Position numbers and translations under genes: made by a program
The notes under the pieces: model-generated
Databases searched by the model: none
Told to the model about the DNA's origin: nothing
What the model saw: only the letters and a program-made list of their open reading frames with translations
In this document: positions 50,694-58,951 of the stretch, piece by piece
Position numbering within the stretch: position 1 is the first letter of the stretch
Layout of the letters: the number at the start of each line of letters is the position of its first letter
NCBI RefSeq assembly: GCF_000426445.1
Contig: NZ_AUFJ01000014.1
Span: 62,001 to 126,000 of the forward strand
Source: Brevibacterium album DSM 18261
Lineage (GTDB): Bacteria; Actinomycetota; Actinomycetes; Actinomycetales; Brevibacteriaceae
DNA length: 64,000 nucleotides
Reading direction: 5' to 3'

Positions 50694-50725
50694 GGGGCCG
50701 GGCCTGCACGTGCAGGCCCGGCCCC
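50694..50725. terminator. Perfect 32-bp palindrome between convergent genes
   Basis: Bases 50694-50709 and 50710-50725 are exact reverse complements with no spacer. The element lies between the acyl-CoA dehydrogenase and the convergent glycine-rich gene and probably terminates both. Confidence 0.75.
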
Positions 50726-50748
50726 TGTCGGTTCAGCTCAGCGGACGC

Positions 50749-51162
50749 TCAGCGCTCCCCGCCGAAGCCGCCGCCTCGGCTGCTCTCCTCGCCGAAGCCG
50801 CCGCCCTGACGGTCGTCATCGCGACCGCCGTAGCCGCCCTGGCTGTTCTCGCCGCCGCCGAAGCCGCCGCCCTGGCCCTGGCCTCCGCCGCCGCCCTGGC
50901 CCTGGCCTCCGCCGCCGCCCTGACCCTGGCCTCCGCCGCCGCCCTGACCCTGGCCTTCGCCGCCGCCCTGACCCTGGCCTCCGCCGCCGCCGACGTACTC
51001 GCCGGCGGCCTCGCGGCCCTGCTGGATCTGCTCGGAGTACCGGCCTCCCGTTGCGCTGTCAGCGGCCTGTGCCGCCTGGTCGAGGCCCTGGTTCGCGAGG
51101 TTCTGCCCCTCTTCGGAGTTGAACGCGTCCGCTGCCCGGTTGCCGAGGTCTTCAATGCCCAT
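50749..51162 (-). CDS. MT0933-like antitoxin-family protein with Gly/Gln repeat tail
   Basis: This 137-residue protein starts at ATG 51162 with an excellent AAGGAGA site. Residues 1-60 resemble the MT0933/Rv0909-type antitoxin family (small helical proteins with a TGGKYSDQIDKAQ-like segment; here ATGGRYSEQIQQGREAAG). From residue ~62 the protein is low complexity: repeats of Gly with GQGQ, then an Arg/Gly/Asp/Ser region ending GGGFGGER. The repeats come from a 24-bp DNA tandem array. Small abundant proteins of this kind are also annotated as stress-associated. No toxin gene is adjacent, so the antitoxin label is nominal. Confidence 0.65.
   Translation of the reverse strand: MGIEDLGNRAADAFNSEEGQNLANQGLDQAAQAADSATGGRYSEQIQQGREAAGEYVGGGGGQGQGGGEGQGQGGGGGQGQGGGGGQGQGGGGGQGQGGGFGGGENSQGGYGGRDDDRQGGGFGEESSRGGGFGGER
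50881..50976 (-). repeat. 24-bp tandem repeat within the glycine-rich gene
   Basis: Four consecutive 24-bp units (50881-50904, 50905-50928, 50929-50952, 50953-50976), GCCTCCGCCGCCGCCCTGRC-like and differing at only one or two positions, are flanked by partial copies. The units preserve frame and encode the Gly/Gln repeats, so copy number may vary between strains. Confidence 0.8.
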
Positions 51163-51216
51163 GAGCGTCTCCTTACGTCGCTGGAACTCCACCGCGTGCT
51201 GCGGCTTGGCAGACAC

Positions 51217-51530
51217 GCTTCGGCATAGGGGCCGAGCGGCGCAACCGGATCGGGGGAATGTCTCGGGATGGTTTCACAAGTTTCAGAGCCCGTTCAGACT
51301 CCCCGGGAGACTCACGGCGACTGCCCACTCAACCGCCGCCGAAGTGTTACTCCCCACGGTTATATTGGCCGGCCCGCGACAGCGCTTCGACGCCTCCGGT
51401 CGGACGCGAGGGCTGTCCCGCGCCAGAGGCGCATCGCTTCCCCTGCGACACTCGGAGAGCAATGTCCCTTGAAAGTTCCCTCCACATGGCCTGAATGCGG
51501 CCGGGCAGGGTCTTCGGTACCGTCACCGCC
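51217..51530. other. Intergenic region between divergent genes
   Basis: This 314-bp gap separates the glycine-rich gene (minus) from the penicillin-binding protein (plus). It is less GC-rich than coding DNA. TATATT at 51361-51366 and TACCGT at 51518-51523 are candidate -10 boxes for the plus-strand gene; the second is 7 nt before ATG 51531. Short open frames here lack coding bias, and no clear operator or RNA gene was found. Confidence 0.5.
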
Positions 51531-53855
51531 ATGGTGACATCCGGGTCCAGCATTCAGCAGGGCGCCTCCTTCCGGGCGCTCGTCCACTTCGTCGCGGTCA
51601 GCTGCATCGCGGGGCTCGTGGGCGCCGGGCTCGCGATCCCCGCCGTGGGCGGTGCCGCCGCGGGTGCCGAGACCGGGGCTGAGGTGTTCAGCGCCCTGCC
51701 CGCCGAACTCGACGAGCGGCCGCTCGCGGAGCAGTCCCGGATGCTCGCCGCAGACGGCTCGGAGATCGCGACGTTCTACTGGCAGAACCGCGAGGAGGTC
51801 GCCTTCGACGAGATCTCACAGGCGATGAAGGACGCGACCGTCGCGGTCGAGGACGAGCGCTTCTACGAGCACACCGGCGTGGACATCCAGGGGATCGCCC
51901 GCGCGGCCGTGAGCAATGCCGTGTCCTCCTCCACGCAGGGCGGCTCCACCCTCACCCAGCAGTACGTGAAGAACGTCCTGGCGCAGAACGCCTATGCCGA
52001 GGGCGATGAGGAGGGCTATGCCGAGGCCATCCAGTCGGACGGGACGGAGGGCTATGCGCGCAAGCTGCGCGAGGTGAAGCTCGCGGTCGCACTCGAGAAC
52101 CAGCTGGGCAAGGACGAGATCCTCCACCGCTACCTCAACATCAACAACTACTCGGGCTCGCCCAATGTCTACGGCGTCGAGGCCGCGGCCCACCGCTACT
52201 GGGGCGTCTCCGCGGCCGAGCTCGACGTCCAGCAGTCGGCCACGCTGGCCGGCATCGTGCAGAACCCCTACGCGAACAACCCGGAGCGGCACCCCGAGCG
52301 CACGCTCGAGCGCCGGAACACCGTCCTCGACCTCATGCTCCGCAACGGCTTCATCGACGAGGCCGAGCACCGCCAGGCCCGGGAATCGGAGCTCGAGCTC
52401 GACATCCACACCACTCCCAACGGCTGCGTGACCGCCGAGGGCATGGCCTATTTCTGCGACTACGTGCAGCGCATCATCGAGACGGACGAGGCCTTCGGCG
52501 GGGACGAGGAGGAGCGGAAGCGGCTGCTGCAGCGCGGCGGCCTCACGATCCACACCACGCTCGACCCGGACATCCAGGAGATCGCCCATCGCGAGGTGAA
52601 CGACCGCATCCCGGCCGATGACGCCTCGGCGGCCGGCCACACCGCCGTCACGGTGGAGCCGGGCACCGGCCGCGTCATCGCGATGGCGCAGAACCGGGAC
52701 TACACCGTCGCCGAGGCCGAGGACGCCTCGGAGACCCAGCTCAACTACAACGTCGACCGCGCTCACAACGGCGCGAACGGCTTCCAGGTGGGCTCGACCT
52801 GGAAGCCGTTCGTGCTCGCCGAATGGCTGCGGGAGGGGCACGGCCTGAACGAGACGGTGGACGCCACGCGCCGCAACTTCCCGGCGGGCTCCTGGCGCTA
52901 TGACGGCTGCGCTTCGATGGCGGGCGACTGGAACCCGCGCAATGCAGGGGACAGCGATGCGAGCCCGTCGATGTCCGCGCTCGAGGCCACCCGCTCCTCG
53001 ACCAACACCGCCTATGCGGCGATGGGCAGCCAGCTGAACATGTGCGGGATCCTCGACACCGCGGAGTCCCTGGGCATCGGCTACGGGAGCGGAGACCCTC
53101 TCGACACCGCCGATGAGGAGGGCTTCGTGCCCGCGCTCTCACCGGCGTCGATCCTCGGCACGGTGCAGGTGGCGCCCCTCGACATGGCCGCCGCCTTCGC
53201 CGCCTTCGCCGCCGACGGCGAGTTCTGCCGGCCCACCGCCATCGACTCCATCACGACCTCGGGCGGCGAGGAGCTCGAGGTGCCCTCGGCCGGCTGCGAG
53301 CAGGCGATCGACGAGGACGTCGCCCGGGGCGTCTCCTACGCGATGAGCCGGACCTTCGACGGCGGAACCACCAGCGGCCTCGGGATCGGCGTGCCCGCTG
53401 CGGCCAAGACCGGCACCACCAACTTCGATGTGGGCTCCACCTCGCTCATCGGCTTCACCCGCTCGCTGTCGACCTTCGTGTGGACCGGCGATCCCGACCG
53501 CAACCGGGACTGGCGCACGGAGGGAGCGGGAGCGGTCTCCGGCCGCATCTACGGCGCCACCATCTCCGGGCGGACCTGGCAGAGCATCATGCGGGAGGCC
53601 GCACCGCTCGCAGGCGACAACGGCGGCTTCTCCGCTCCCAGCACGGGCGGGGTGGCCGGTGCGGCAGGCGGGGCGCCGGATGCCGCCGACGGCTCTGACG
53701 AGGGCGAGAACCCGGACGGCGAGGACGCAGGCGGCGAGAACCCGGACCGCGAAGATGCAGGCGCCGAGGAGGACGGCTCCCCGGATTCCGAGGGCCGAGA
53801 CGACTCCCCGGATTCCGGGGGTGCGGACGGCGACACCGGCTTCGGCGGCACCTGA
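51531..53855 (+). CDS. Class A penicillin-binding protein
   Basis: This 774-residue bifunctional peptidoglycan synthase has one N-terminal membrane anchor (about residues 12-40). A GT51 glycosyltransferase domain has catalytic Glu in AVEDERFYEHTG near residue 105 and GGSTLTQQYVKN near residue 140. The transpeptidase domain has Ser in GSTWKPF near residue 423, SxN in SSTNTAYAA near residue 490 and KTGTT near residue 626. The last ~80 residues are an acidic repeat tail (GENPDGEDAGGENPDREDAG). It polymerises and cross-links murein at the cell surface. It is followed by an LCP ligase and a murein hydrolase gene, forming an envelope cluster. Confidence 0.93.
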   Translation: MVTSGSSIQQGASFRALVHFVAVSCIAGLVGAGLAIPAVGGAAAGAETGAEVFSALPAELDERPLAEQSRMLAADGSEIATFYWQNREEVAFDEISQAMKDATVAVEDERFYEHTGVDIQGIARAAVSNAVSSSTQGGSTLTQQYVKNVLAQNAYAEGDEEGYAEAIQSDGTEGYARKLREVKLAVALENQLGKDEILHRYLNINNYSGSPNVYGVEAAAHRYWGVSAAELDVQQSATLAGIVQNPYANNPERHPERTLERRNTVLDLMLRNGFIDEAEHRQARESELELDIHTTPNGCVTAEGMAYFCDYVQRIIETDEAFGGDEEERKRLLQRGGLTIHTTLDPDIQEIAHREVNDRIPADDASAAGHTAVTVEPGTGRVIAMAQNRDYTVAEAEDASETQLNYNVDRAHNGANGFQVGSTWKPFVLAEWLREGHGLNETVDATRRNFPAGSWRYDGCASMAGDWNPRNAGDSDASPSMSALEATRSSTNTAYAAMGSQLNMCGILDTAESLGIGYGSGDPLDTADEEGFVPALSPASILGTVQVAPLDMAAAFAAFAADGEFCRPTAIDSITTSGGEELEVPSAGCEQAIDEDVARGVSYAMSRTFDGGTTSGLGIGVPAAAKTGTTNFDVGSTSLIGFTRSLSTFVWTGDPDRNRDWRTEGAGAVSGRIYGATISGRTWQSIMREAAPLAGDNGGFSAPSTGGVAGAAGGAPDAADGSDEGENPDGEDAGGENPDREDAGAEEDGSPDSEGRDDSPDSGGADGDTGFGGT

Positions 53856-54026
53856 GCGGACAGTCGACCCGGAAGCGCCCCCGGCACCCATCCGCGGGAG
53901 TCCCCGGCATCCAGCTCGCTCCCCGCGAGCCTCCACGCGCCTTCCGGTTCGGTGGTGCATTGTGGTGGAGCGGCGGCCGGCCCGGCGCCGCTCCACCCGC
54001 CCAGAGCGCGACGCGGAGTGCGCCTC

Positions 54027-55631
54027 GTGAGTCGAGAGAGAGACGTGAGCCAGGAGAACCGAACCGAACGCCGGCTGCGGATCGCCGATCCCCTCCGGGA
54101 TCCAACCCGGCTGGACGCCCGGCATCGCGATGTGCGCGGCTGGGTCCTCCTCGTGTCCAGCATCGTGTTCCCCGGCAGCGTCCAGTCGCTCTTCCGCGCA
54201 CGGCGCTCGCGGCTCTCCCTGGGCATCACGCTCGGCTCGTGGGCGCTTCTGCTGCTGGTGCTCGGCCTCGTGCTCGTGCGCCGGCAGTTCGCCTTCTCGC
54301 TCGCGACCAATCCCTACCTGCTCGGCCTCGTCCTCGCAGTCGGCGCCGCAGCCGCGCTCAACTGGGTGGTCTGCCTCCTCGACACCGTGCGGCGGGTGCG
54401 CGTGCACACGCTGAGCCCGCGGGCGCGCAGCCGGTTCCTGGGCGCGGTGCTCGCCGCCGTGCTCGTCGTCACCGGCGGCACCGTCTACGGCGGCGTGATG
54501 GTCAACAGCCAGCGCGGCCTCATGTCGGAGCTGTTCGCCTCCGGGGGAGCCGCGAAGCCGGTGGACGGCCGCTACAACATCCTGCTGCTCGGCTCGGACG
54601 CGGGAAAGGGGCGCACCGGCATCCGGCCCGACAGCATCACCCTCGCGAGCATCGATGCGCGCACGGGCGCGGCCGTCATGGTGGGTCTGCCCCGCAACAT
54701 GCAGAACGTGCCCTTCGCCGAGGGATCGCCGCTGGCCGCGGAGTACCCGCAGGGCTACGACTGCGGTGACGAATGCCTGCTCAATGCCGTCTACCAGCTC
54801 GGCGAGCAGCACGCGGACGCCTTCCCGGACGCGGAGACCGCGGGGGTGCAGGCGATGAAGGACGCCGTCACGGGGGTGACCGGCCTTGAGGCCCAGTACT
54901 ACGCCATGATCGACCTGCAGGGCTTCGAGGACCTCATCGACGCCATGGGCGGCATCACCGTGGTCTCGGAGAAGCGCGTGCCCATCTCCAGCAGGGTGGA
55001 CCCGGCGACGGGCAAGCACGGGCCGGTGAAGGGCTGGATCGAACCGGGAGAGCAGAAGCTCGACGGATACCACGCCCTGTGGTTCGCGCGCTCCCGCGAG
55101 TTCTCCTCCGACTACGAGCGCATGGTGCGCCAGCGCTGCGTCCAGGACGCCATGCTCGCCCAGCTCAACCCCCAGACCGTGCTCCTGCGCTTCCAGGACA
55201 TCGCGAAGGCCGCGCCCGAGGTCGTCTCGACGGACATCCCGCAGGTGCAGGTGGACGATTTCGTCGACCTCGCCCTCAAGACCCGGGACGCCGGCACCAC
55301 CTCAGTGGACCTCACCCCGCCGGAGGTGGAGCCGAGCCACCCGGACTTCGCCGAGGTGCGGGAGCTCGTGGGCGCCACCGTCGCGGAGTCGAAGGAGAAG
55401 GCGGAGGCCGGGCCTGAGGCACAGGCGCCGCTCCCCGAGCCCGCGGCCGGGCCGGGGCCCGCCGGCGGTGCGGGAGGCGCGTCCACCCCCGCCCGGAGCG
55501 CCGTCCTGGCCCCCGGCGCCGTCCTGGCCTCCTCGCCGGCCGTGACCGCCGCCGGGGGAACCGCCGACTCTGCCGGGGGAGGGGACTCCGCCGGTGCGGA
55601 GGAGGAGGCCGCGATCTGCTCGGTCCCCTGA
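54027..55631 (+). CDS. LytR-CpsA-Psr (LCP) family phosphotransferase
   Basis: This ~534-residue membrane protein belongs to the LCP family, which transfers undecaprenyl-linked polymers such as teichoic acid or arabinogalactan to peptidoglycan. After a basic N-terminus come about four hydrophobic segments, the last near residues 136-157. The extracellular LCP domain (about 180-390) has YNILLLGSDAGKGRTGIRPDSITLASID, GLPRNM, GGITV and the substrate-pocket Arg in HALWFARSREFSSDYERMVRQR. The C-terminal ~90 residues are a Pro/Ala/Gly tail ending in CSVP. GTG 54027 was chosen; GTG 54045 is also possible. It is the counterpart of the LCP gene in the fbiB neighbourhood of mycobacteria. Confidence 0.9.
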   Translation: MSRERDVSQENRTERRLRIADPLRDPTRLDARHRDVRGWVLLVSSIVFPGSVQSLFRARRSRLSLGITLGSWALLLLVLGLVLVRRQFAFSLATNPYLLGLVLAVGAAAALNWVVCLLDTVRRVRVHTLSPRARSRFLGAVLAAVLVVTGGTVYGGVMVNSQRGLMSELFASGGAAKPVDGRYNILLLGSDAGKGRTGIRPDSITLASIDARTGAAVMVGLPRNMQNVPFAEGSPLAAEYPQGYDCGDECLLNAVYQLGEQHADAFPDAETAGVQAMKDAVTGVTGLEAQYYAMIDLQGFEDLIDAMGGITVVSEKRVPISSRVDPATGKHGPVKGWIEPGEQKLDGYHALWFARSREFSSDYERMVRQRCVQDAMLAQLNPQTVLLRFQDIAKAAPEVVSTDIPQVQVDDFVDLALKTRDAGTTSVDLTPPEVEPSHPDFAEVRELVGATVAESKEKAEAGPEAQAPLPEPAAGPGPAGGAGGASTPARSAVLAPGAVLASSPAVTAAGGTADSAGGGDSAGAEEEAAICSVP

Positions 55632-55729
55632 GACCGAGGGCTGTGCATGAGCGAGGCAGGGGGCCACGAGGGGTCCACAGCGCCGATCGCACGACTCTCC
55701 CATCGAATCCGCGCGCATTTAGTTATGAC

Positions 55730-55983
55730 GATAATCGAATAGCGGCGTGTCCTGCCGCACACCCCGGGGCCGGGGGTGTAATGGGCAAAATTCTTCTGTG
55801 CCCCTCTGCCGCGCCACGACTGGGAACTACACCGGTGTAATTCTCCTTCCGGGAGAAAGTTCAACTCAGACACGCCGAAAGTATGTAACAATTCTGAGAT
55901 GTTGGGGCGATGCATCGCATCCAGTGATGCCTTCGCCCCGCAGCAGCCAGAACTTCCCTGTCTTCCTCGAAAAGGCTGAAACG
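55730..55983 (+). promoter_or_regulatory. Promoter and structured leader of the amidase/NlpC gene
   Basis: The 352-bp gap 55632-55983 is the most AT-rich part of the window. GATAAT (55730-55735) is a good -10 box, predicting a ~240-nt leader. The leader has a chain of hairpins: 55742-55758, 55759-55779, the palindrome TACACCGGTGTA (55828-55839), TTCTCC/GGAGAA (55841-55857) and a two-part stem (55904-55939), which ends 44 nt before the ATG. A TATGTA box near 55883 may be a second promoter. No c-di-AMP riboswitch core was recognised. Confidence 0.5.
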
Positions 55984-58689
55984 ATGAGAATCCTCTTGCC
56001 CTCCGCGGCGGCATGCGCCGCGGCGGTGCTGGTGACGACCATCGGTCTGAGCGGATCGACCGTCGCGGTTGCCTCTCCGGTGACTCCCGATGTCAGCGAG
56101 AGCCCGCTGACCGAGCTCGATGAGGACGGCCTGGACGCCCCCGGCGCCCGAGCCTCCTCCACCAGCACTGCGAATGTGACCAACCGCAGCACCTCCAACC
56201 TCCCCGGTCTCCTCCGCGCGCCCGAGGCCGCGCAGACCCTGGCCGCGGCACCCGGTGCCTTCGCCGCCCCCGGATCGGCCTTCACCGCCTCGCCCATGGG
56301 TCTCACCGAGTCCTCCGGCGCGAGTGTGGAGTCGCCTGCGGCAGAAGCCCCGGCCGAGGCTCCCGCCGAGACCCAGGCGCCGGCTCCCGAGGAGGAGCCC
56401 GCGGAGACGCCTGCCGCCGAAGGCCCCGGCCTCGGCGGTGAGGAGGCATCCGAGGCTCCCGAGGACGAGCCCGCCGAGGGCCCGGCCGGTGTGGGCTCCG
56501 TCAAGGACCAGACCGAGGACGGTGTGACGATCGCCGCCATCAGCAAGGTGCTCGACGTGCCGTCGAAGAACCCGAGCGTCGTGGGCGTCTCCTTCGAGGG
56601 CGAGTCCGATGTGACCTTCGAGGTCCGCCAGAAGGCCGGCGACAGCTGGGGCGCATGGGAGGACGTCGACCTCGAGTCCTCCGGCGAGGGACTGGCCGGC
56701 TCCGAGCCGTTCGTCGTGATCGGAGCGGAGTCGGTGCAGATCCGGGCGCTCGGCGAGGGCGGCACCCCGTCCTCGACGCAGCTCGTGCTCGTCGATCCCA
56801 AACGCTCCTCCTACGACGCCGAGGCCGTCCGCAAGAACACGCCCGCTCTGCCCCCAGCGGGCGGCGGCGAGGACGCGCAGCAGCAGGATGCCTCGCTGCC
56901 GGCCGCCGCCGACGGCACCGAGGCGACCAACGTCTCCTACACCCCGGGCACCGCCGCGGTGGGCAACACCTCGGTGAAGAAGGTGTCCAAGCCCAAGATC
57001 GCCTCCCGCAAGGAATGGGGCGCGAACGAGTCGCTGAAGAACGGCAGCCCGTCGATCGCGCCGTCGGTCAAGGCGGCCGTGGTGCACCACACCGCCGGTG
57101 CCAACGGCTACTCCGCCGAGGACGTGCCCTCGATCCTGCGCGGCATCTACTCCTTCCACACCAAGGGCCAGGGTTGGTCGGACGTGGGCTACAACGTCCT
57201 CGCCGACAAGTACGGCCGCCTCTGGGAGGGCCGCGCCGGGGGTCTCGACAAGGCCGTCGTCGGCGCCCACGCCGCGCGCTACAACACCGGCACCTTCGGC
57301 ATCTCCGTCATGGGCTCCTACGAGTCGAAGGCGCCGCCGCAGAAGACCATCGACGCGGTCAACCACGCGATCGCCTGGAAGCTGTCCCTCGACGGGGTCT
57401 CCGCGGACTCGACCACCACGGTGAACGGCAAGCGCATCAAGACCGTCGTGGGCCACCGGGACGTCGGCCAGACGGCCTGCCCCGGCCAGGCCTTCTACAG
57501 CGAGATGGGCGATATGCGCAAGGCCATCTCGAAGATGCAGGACGGCGGTGCGACTCCGGAGGACGAGAAGAAGAAGGAGGAGTCCAAGACTCCCATCGAG
57601 AAGAAGTACGAGGGCCACGTCAAGCAGCTCGGCAAGCCCAAGGGCAAGGAGTTCTCCATCGCCGGCGGGCGCGCCCAGGAGTACGAGAAGGGCCACATCT
57701 ACTGGACCAAGGAGACGGGCGCGCAGGTCACGCTGGGCGCCATCGACAAGGCCGTGGATGAGAAGCTGCTGAAGCAGATCGGCTTCCCCAAGGCGGGGGA
57801 GAAGGGCGGCCTGCCGAACGGCGGCTACTACCAGTCCTTCGCGAAGGGCTCGATCCACTGGACCTCGGAGACCGGCGCGCAGCCCACCTGGGGCGTGCTG
57901 CAGGGCTACTGGGCCGACAAGGGCTACGAGCGCGGTCACCTGGGCTACCCGACGGGTGCGCCCACGGTCAAGGACGGACGCGCGGAGCAGACCTTCCAGG
58001 GCGCTCGCCTGGTGTGGGCCGAGGGGTACGGCACCACGGAGTTCTCGCCCCGCGGTGAGATCCAGGCAGGGCTGTTCGACGACAACGCCGGGCAGGGAGG
58101 TGAGTCCGGTGGGTCCGGGGAAGACTCATCGGGCCCCACCCCCGTGCCGGCGCCCACCGCCGAGCCCGCTCCGACAGAGGAGCCCGCACCCTCGGAGGAG
58201 CCCAGCGCCTCGCCCGAGCCCACGGAGTCGCCTGAGCCCACGGCGTCCCCGAGCGCCTCACCCGAGCCCACGGAGGAGCCCAAGCCCTCCGAGAAGCCCG
58301 AGGACGACGGCAAGAAGGACAAGGAGAAGTCCGAGGCCGCCAAGCGCGATGCGGTCATCGCCGAGGCGAAGAAGCACATGGGCGTCCGCTACCGCTGGGG
58401 CGGCACGAGCCCCACGTCCGGCTGGGACTGCTCCGGCTACGTCCAGTACGTGTACGGCAAGAATGGCATCAAGCTCCCGCGCACCACGAGCGCGCAGCGC
58501 AATGCCGGGAAGGTGATCTCGCAGAAGGACGCCAAGCCGGGTGATCTCATCTGGGTGCCGGGCCACATCGGCATCGTCTCCGAGACCAAGGGCCAGATGT
58601 ACGATGCGGGCAGTTCCCGCACCAACACCTCCAAGCGCAGCTATGACTGGATGGTGAAGCGGGGCGCAGTGTTCATCCGCGTCATCTGA
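55984..58689 (+). CDS. Secreted murein hydrolase: amidase, LGFP repeats, NlpC/P60
   Basis: This 901-residue secreted protein starts with a signal peptide (ATG 55984; hydrophobic core to about residue 30, cleavage near AVAS). After a Pro/Ala/Glu-rich stretch (to ~175) and a beta-rich region comes a zinc amidase/PGRP domain (about 337-515) with ligands in VVHHTAG, GHRDVGQTACPG and a DVGYNVLADKYGRLWEGR core. LGFP-like repeats (about 540-690), a Pro/Glu/Ser/Thr linker (about 700-780) and a C-terminal NlpC/P60 endopeptidase (about 787-901; Cys in GWDCSGYVQYVYG, His in GHIGIV) follow. It combines two different peptidoglycan-cleaving activities on one chain. A long structured 5' leader precedes it. 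Confidence 0.92.
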   Translation: MRILLPSAAACAAAVLVTTIGLSGSTVAVASPVTPDVSESPLTELDEDGLDAPGARASSTSTANVTNRSTSNLPGLLRAPEAAQTLAAAPGAFAAPGSAFTASPMGLTESSGASVESPAAEAPAEAPAETQAPAPEEEPAETPAAEGPGLGGEEASEAPEDEPAEGPAGVGSVKDQTEDGVTIAAISKVLDVPSKNPSVVGVSFEGESDVTFEVRQKAGDSWGAWEDVDLESSGEGLAGSEPFVVIGAESVQIRALGEGGTPSSTQLVLVDPKRSSYDAEAVRKNTPALPPAGGGEDAQQQDASLPAAADGTEATNVSYTPGTAAVGNTSVKKVSKPKIASRKEWGANESLKNGSPSIAPSVKAAVVHHTAGANGYSAEDVPSILRGIYSFHTKGQGWSDVGYNVLADKYGRLWEGRAGGLDKAVVGAHAARYNTGTFGISVMGSYESKAPPQKTIDAVNHAIAWKLSLDGVSADSTTTVNGKRIKTVVGHRDVGQTACPGQAFYSEMGDMRKAISKMQDGGATPEDEKKKEESKTPIEKKYEGHVKQLGKPKGKEFSIAGGRAQEYEKGHIYWTKETGAQVTLGAIDKAVDEKLLKQIGFPKAGEKGGLPNGGYYQSFAKGSIHWTSETGAQPTWGVLQGYWADKGYERGHLGYPTGAPTVKDGRAEQTFQGARLVWAEGYGTTEFSPRGEIQAGLFDDNAGQGGESGGSGEDSSGPTPVPAPTAEPAPTEEPAPSEEPSASPEPTESPEPTASPSASPEPTEEPKPSEKPEDDGKKDKEKSEAAKRDAVIAEAKKHMGVRYRWGGTSPTSGWDCSGYVQYVYGKNGIKLPRTTSAQRNAGKVISQKDAKPGDLIWVPGHIGIVSETKGQMYDAGSSRTNTSKRSYDWMVKRGAVFIRVI

Positions 58690-58747
58690 CCGAGTTCCGG
58701 CGGCTCGCGGGGAACGAGCCGCCGGGACCGTCCGCGAGGGCGCTGCC

Positions 58748-58791
58748 CGCGCGCAGGCCCCCACCGCACATGCGGTGGGGGCCTGCGCGCG
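58748..58791 (+). terminator. Strong 20-bp terminator hairpin
   Basis: Bases 58748-58767 pair perfectly with 58772-58791 around an ACAT loop, about 60 bp after the murein hydrolase stop. There is no U-tract. Confidence 0.8.
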
Positions 58792-58951
58792 TACTCTGCG
58801 TGAACAGTCGGTGACGCCCCGCCCGCCGGTCATGTCCGGGCGCCCCCGTGGCGTAGTCTGAAACGAAACCCGTGCGAACGGCGAGGCGGACCGAAGTGCG
58901 CCGGACCGGCCCCGGGAGCACGTGATCGGCAAGCGGTGTGAGAGGTGAGAC

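Noticed and set aside
50881-50976. CRISPR array
   Set aside because: The 24-bp units are contiguous, in frame and without unique spacers; this is a coding tandem repeat.
50749-51162. A complete toxin-antitoxin module at the MT0933-like gene
   Set aside because: No toxin-like frame lies on either side; the neighbours are an acyl-CoA dehydrogenase and a penicillin-binding protein.
51258-51494. Short open frames in the gap before the penicillin-binding protein
   Set aside because: Three overlapping frames exist, but none has G/C third-position bias, a ribosome-binding site or recognisable features.
55632-55983. c-di-AMP (ydaO/yuaA) riboswitch upstream of the murein hydrolase
   Set aside because: Gene context fits, but the conserved riboswitch core (GGGGTGAATCC-like and CCGnCAGCTAACC-like blocks) is not present; only unassigned hairpins are seen.
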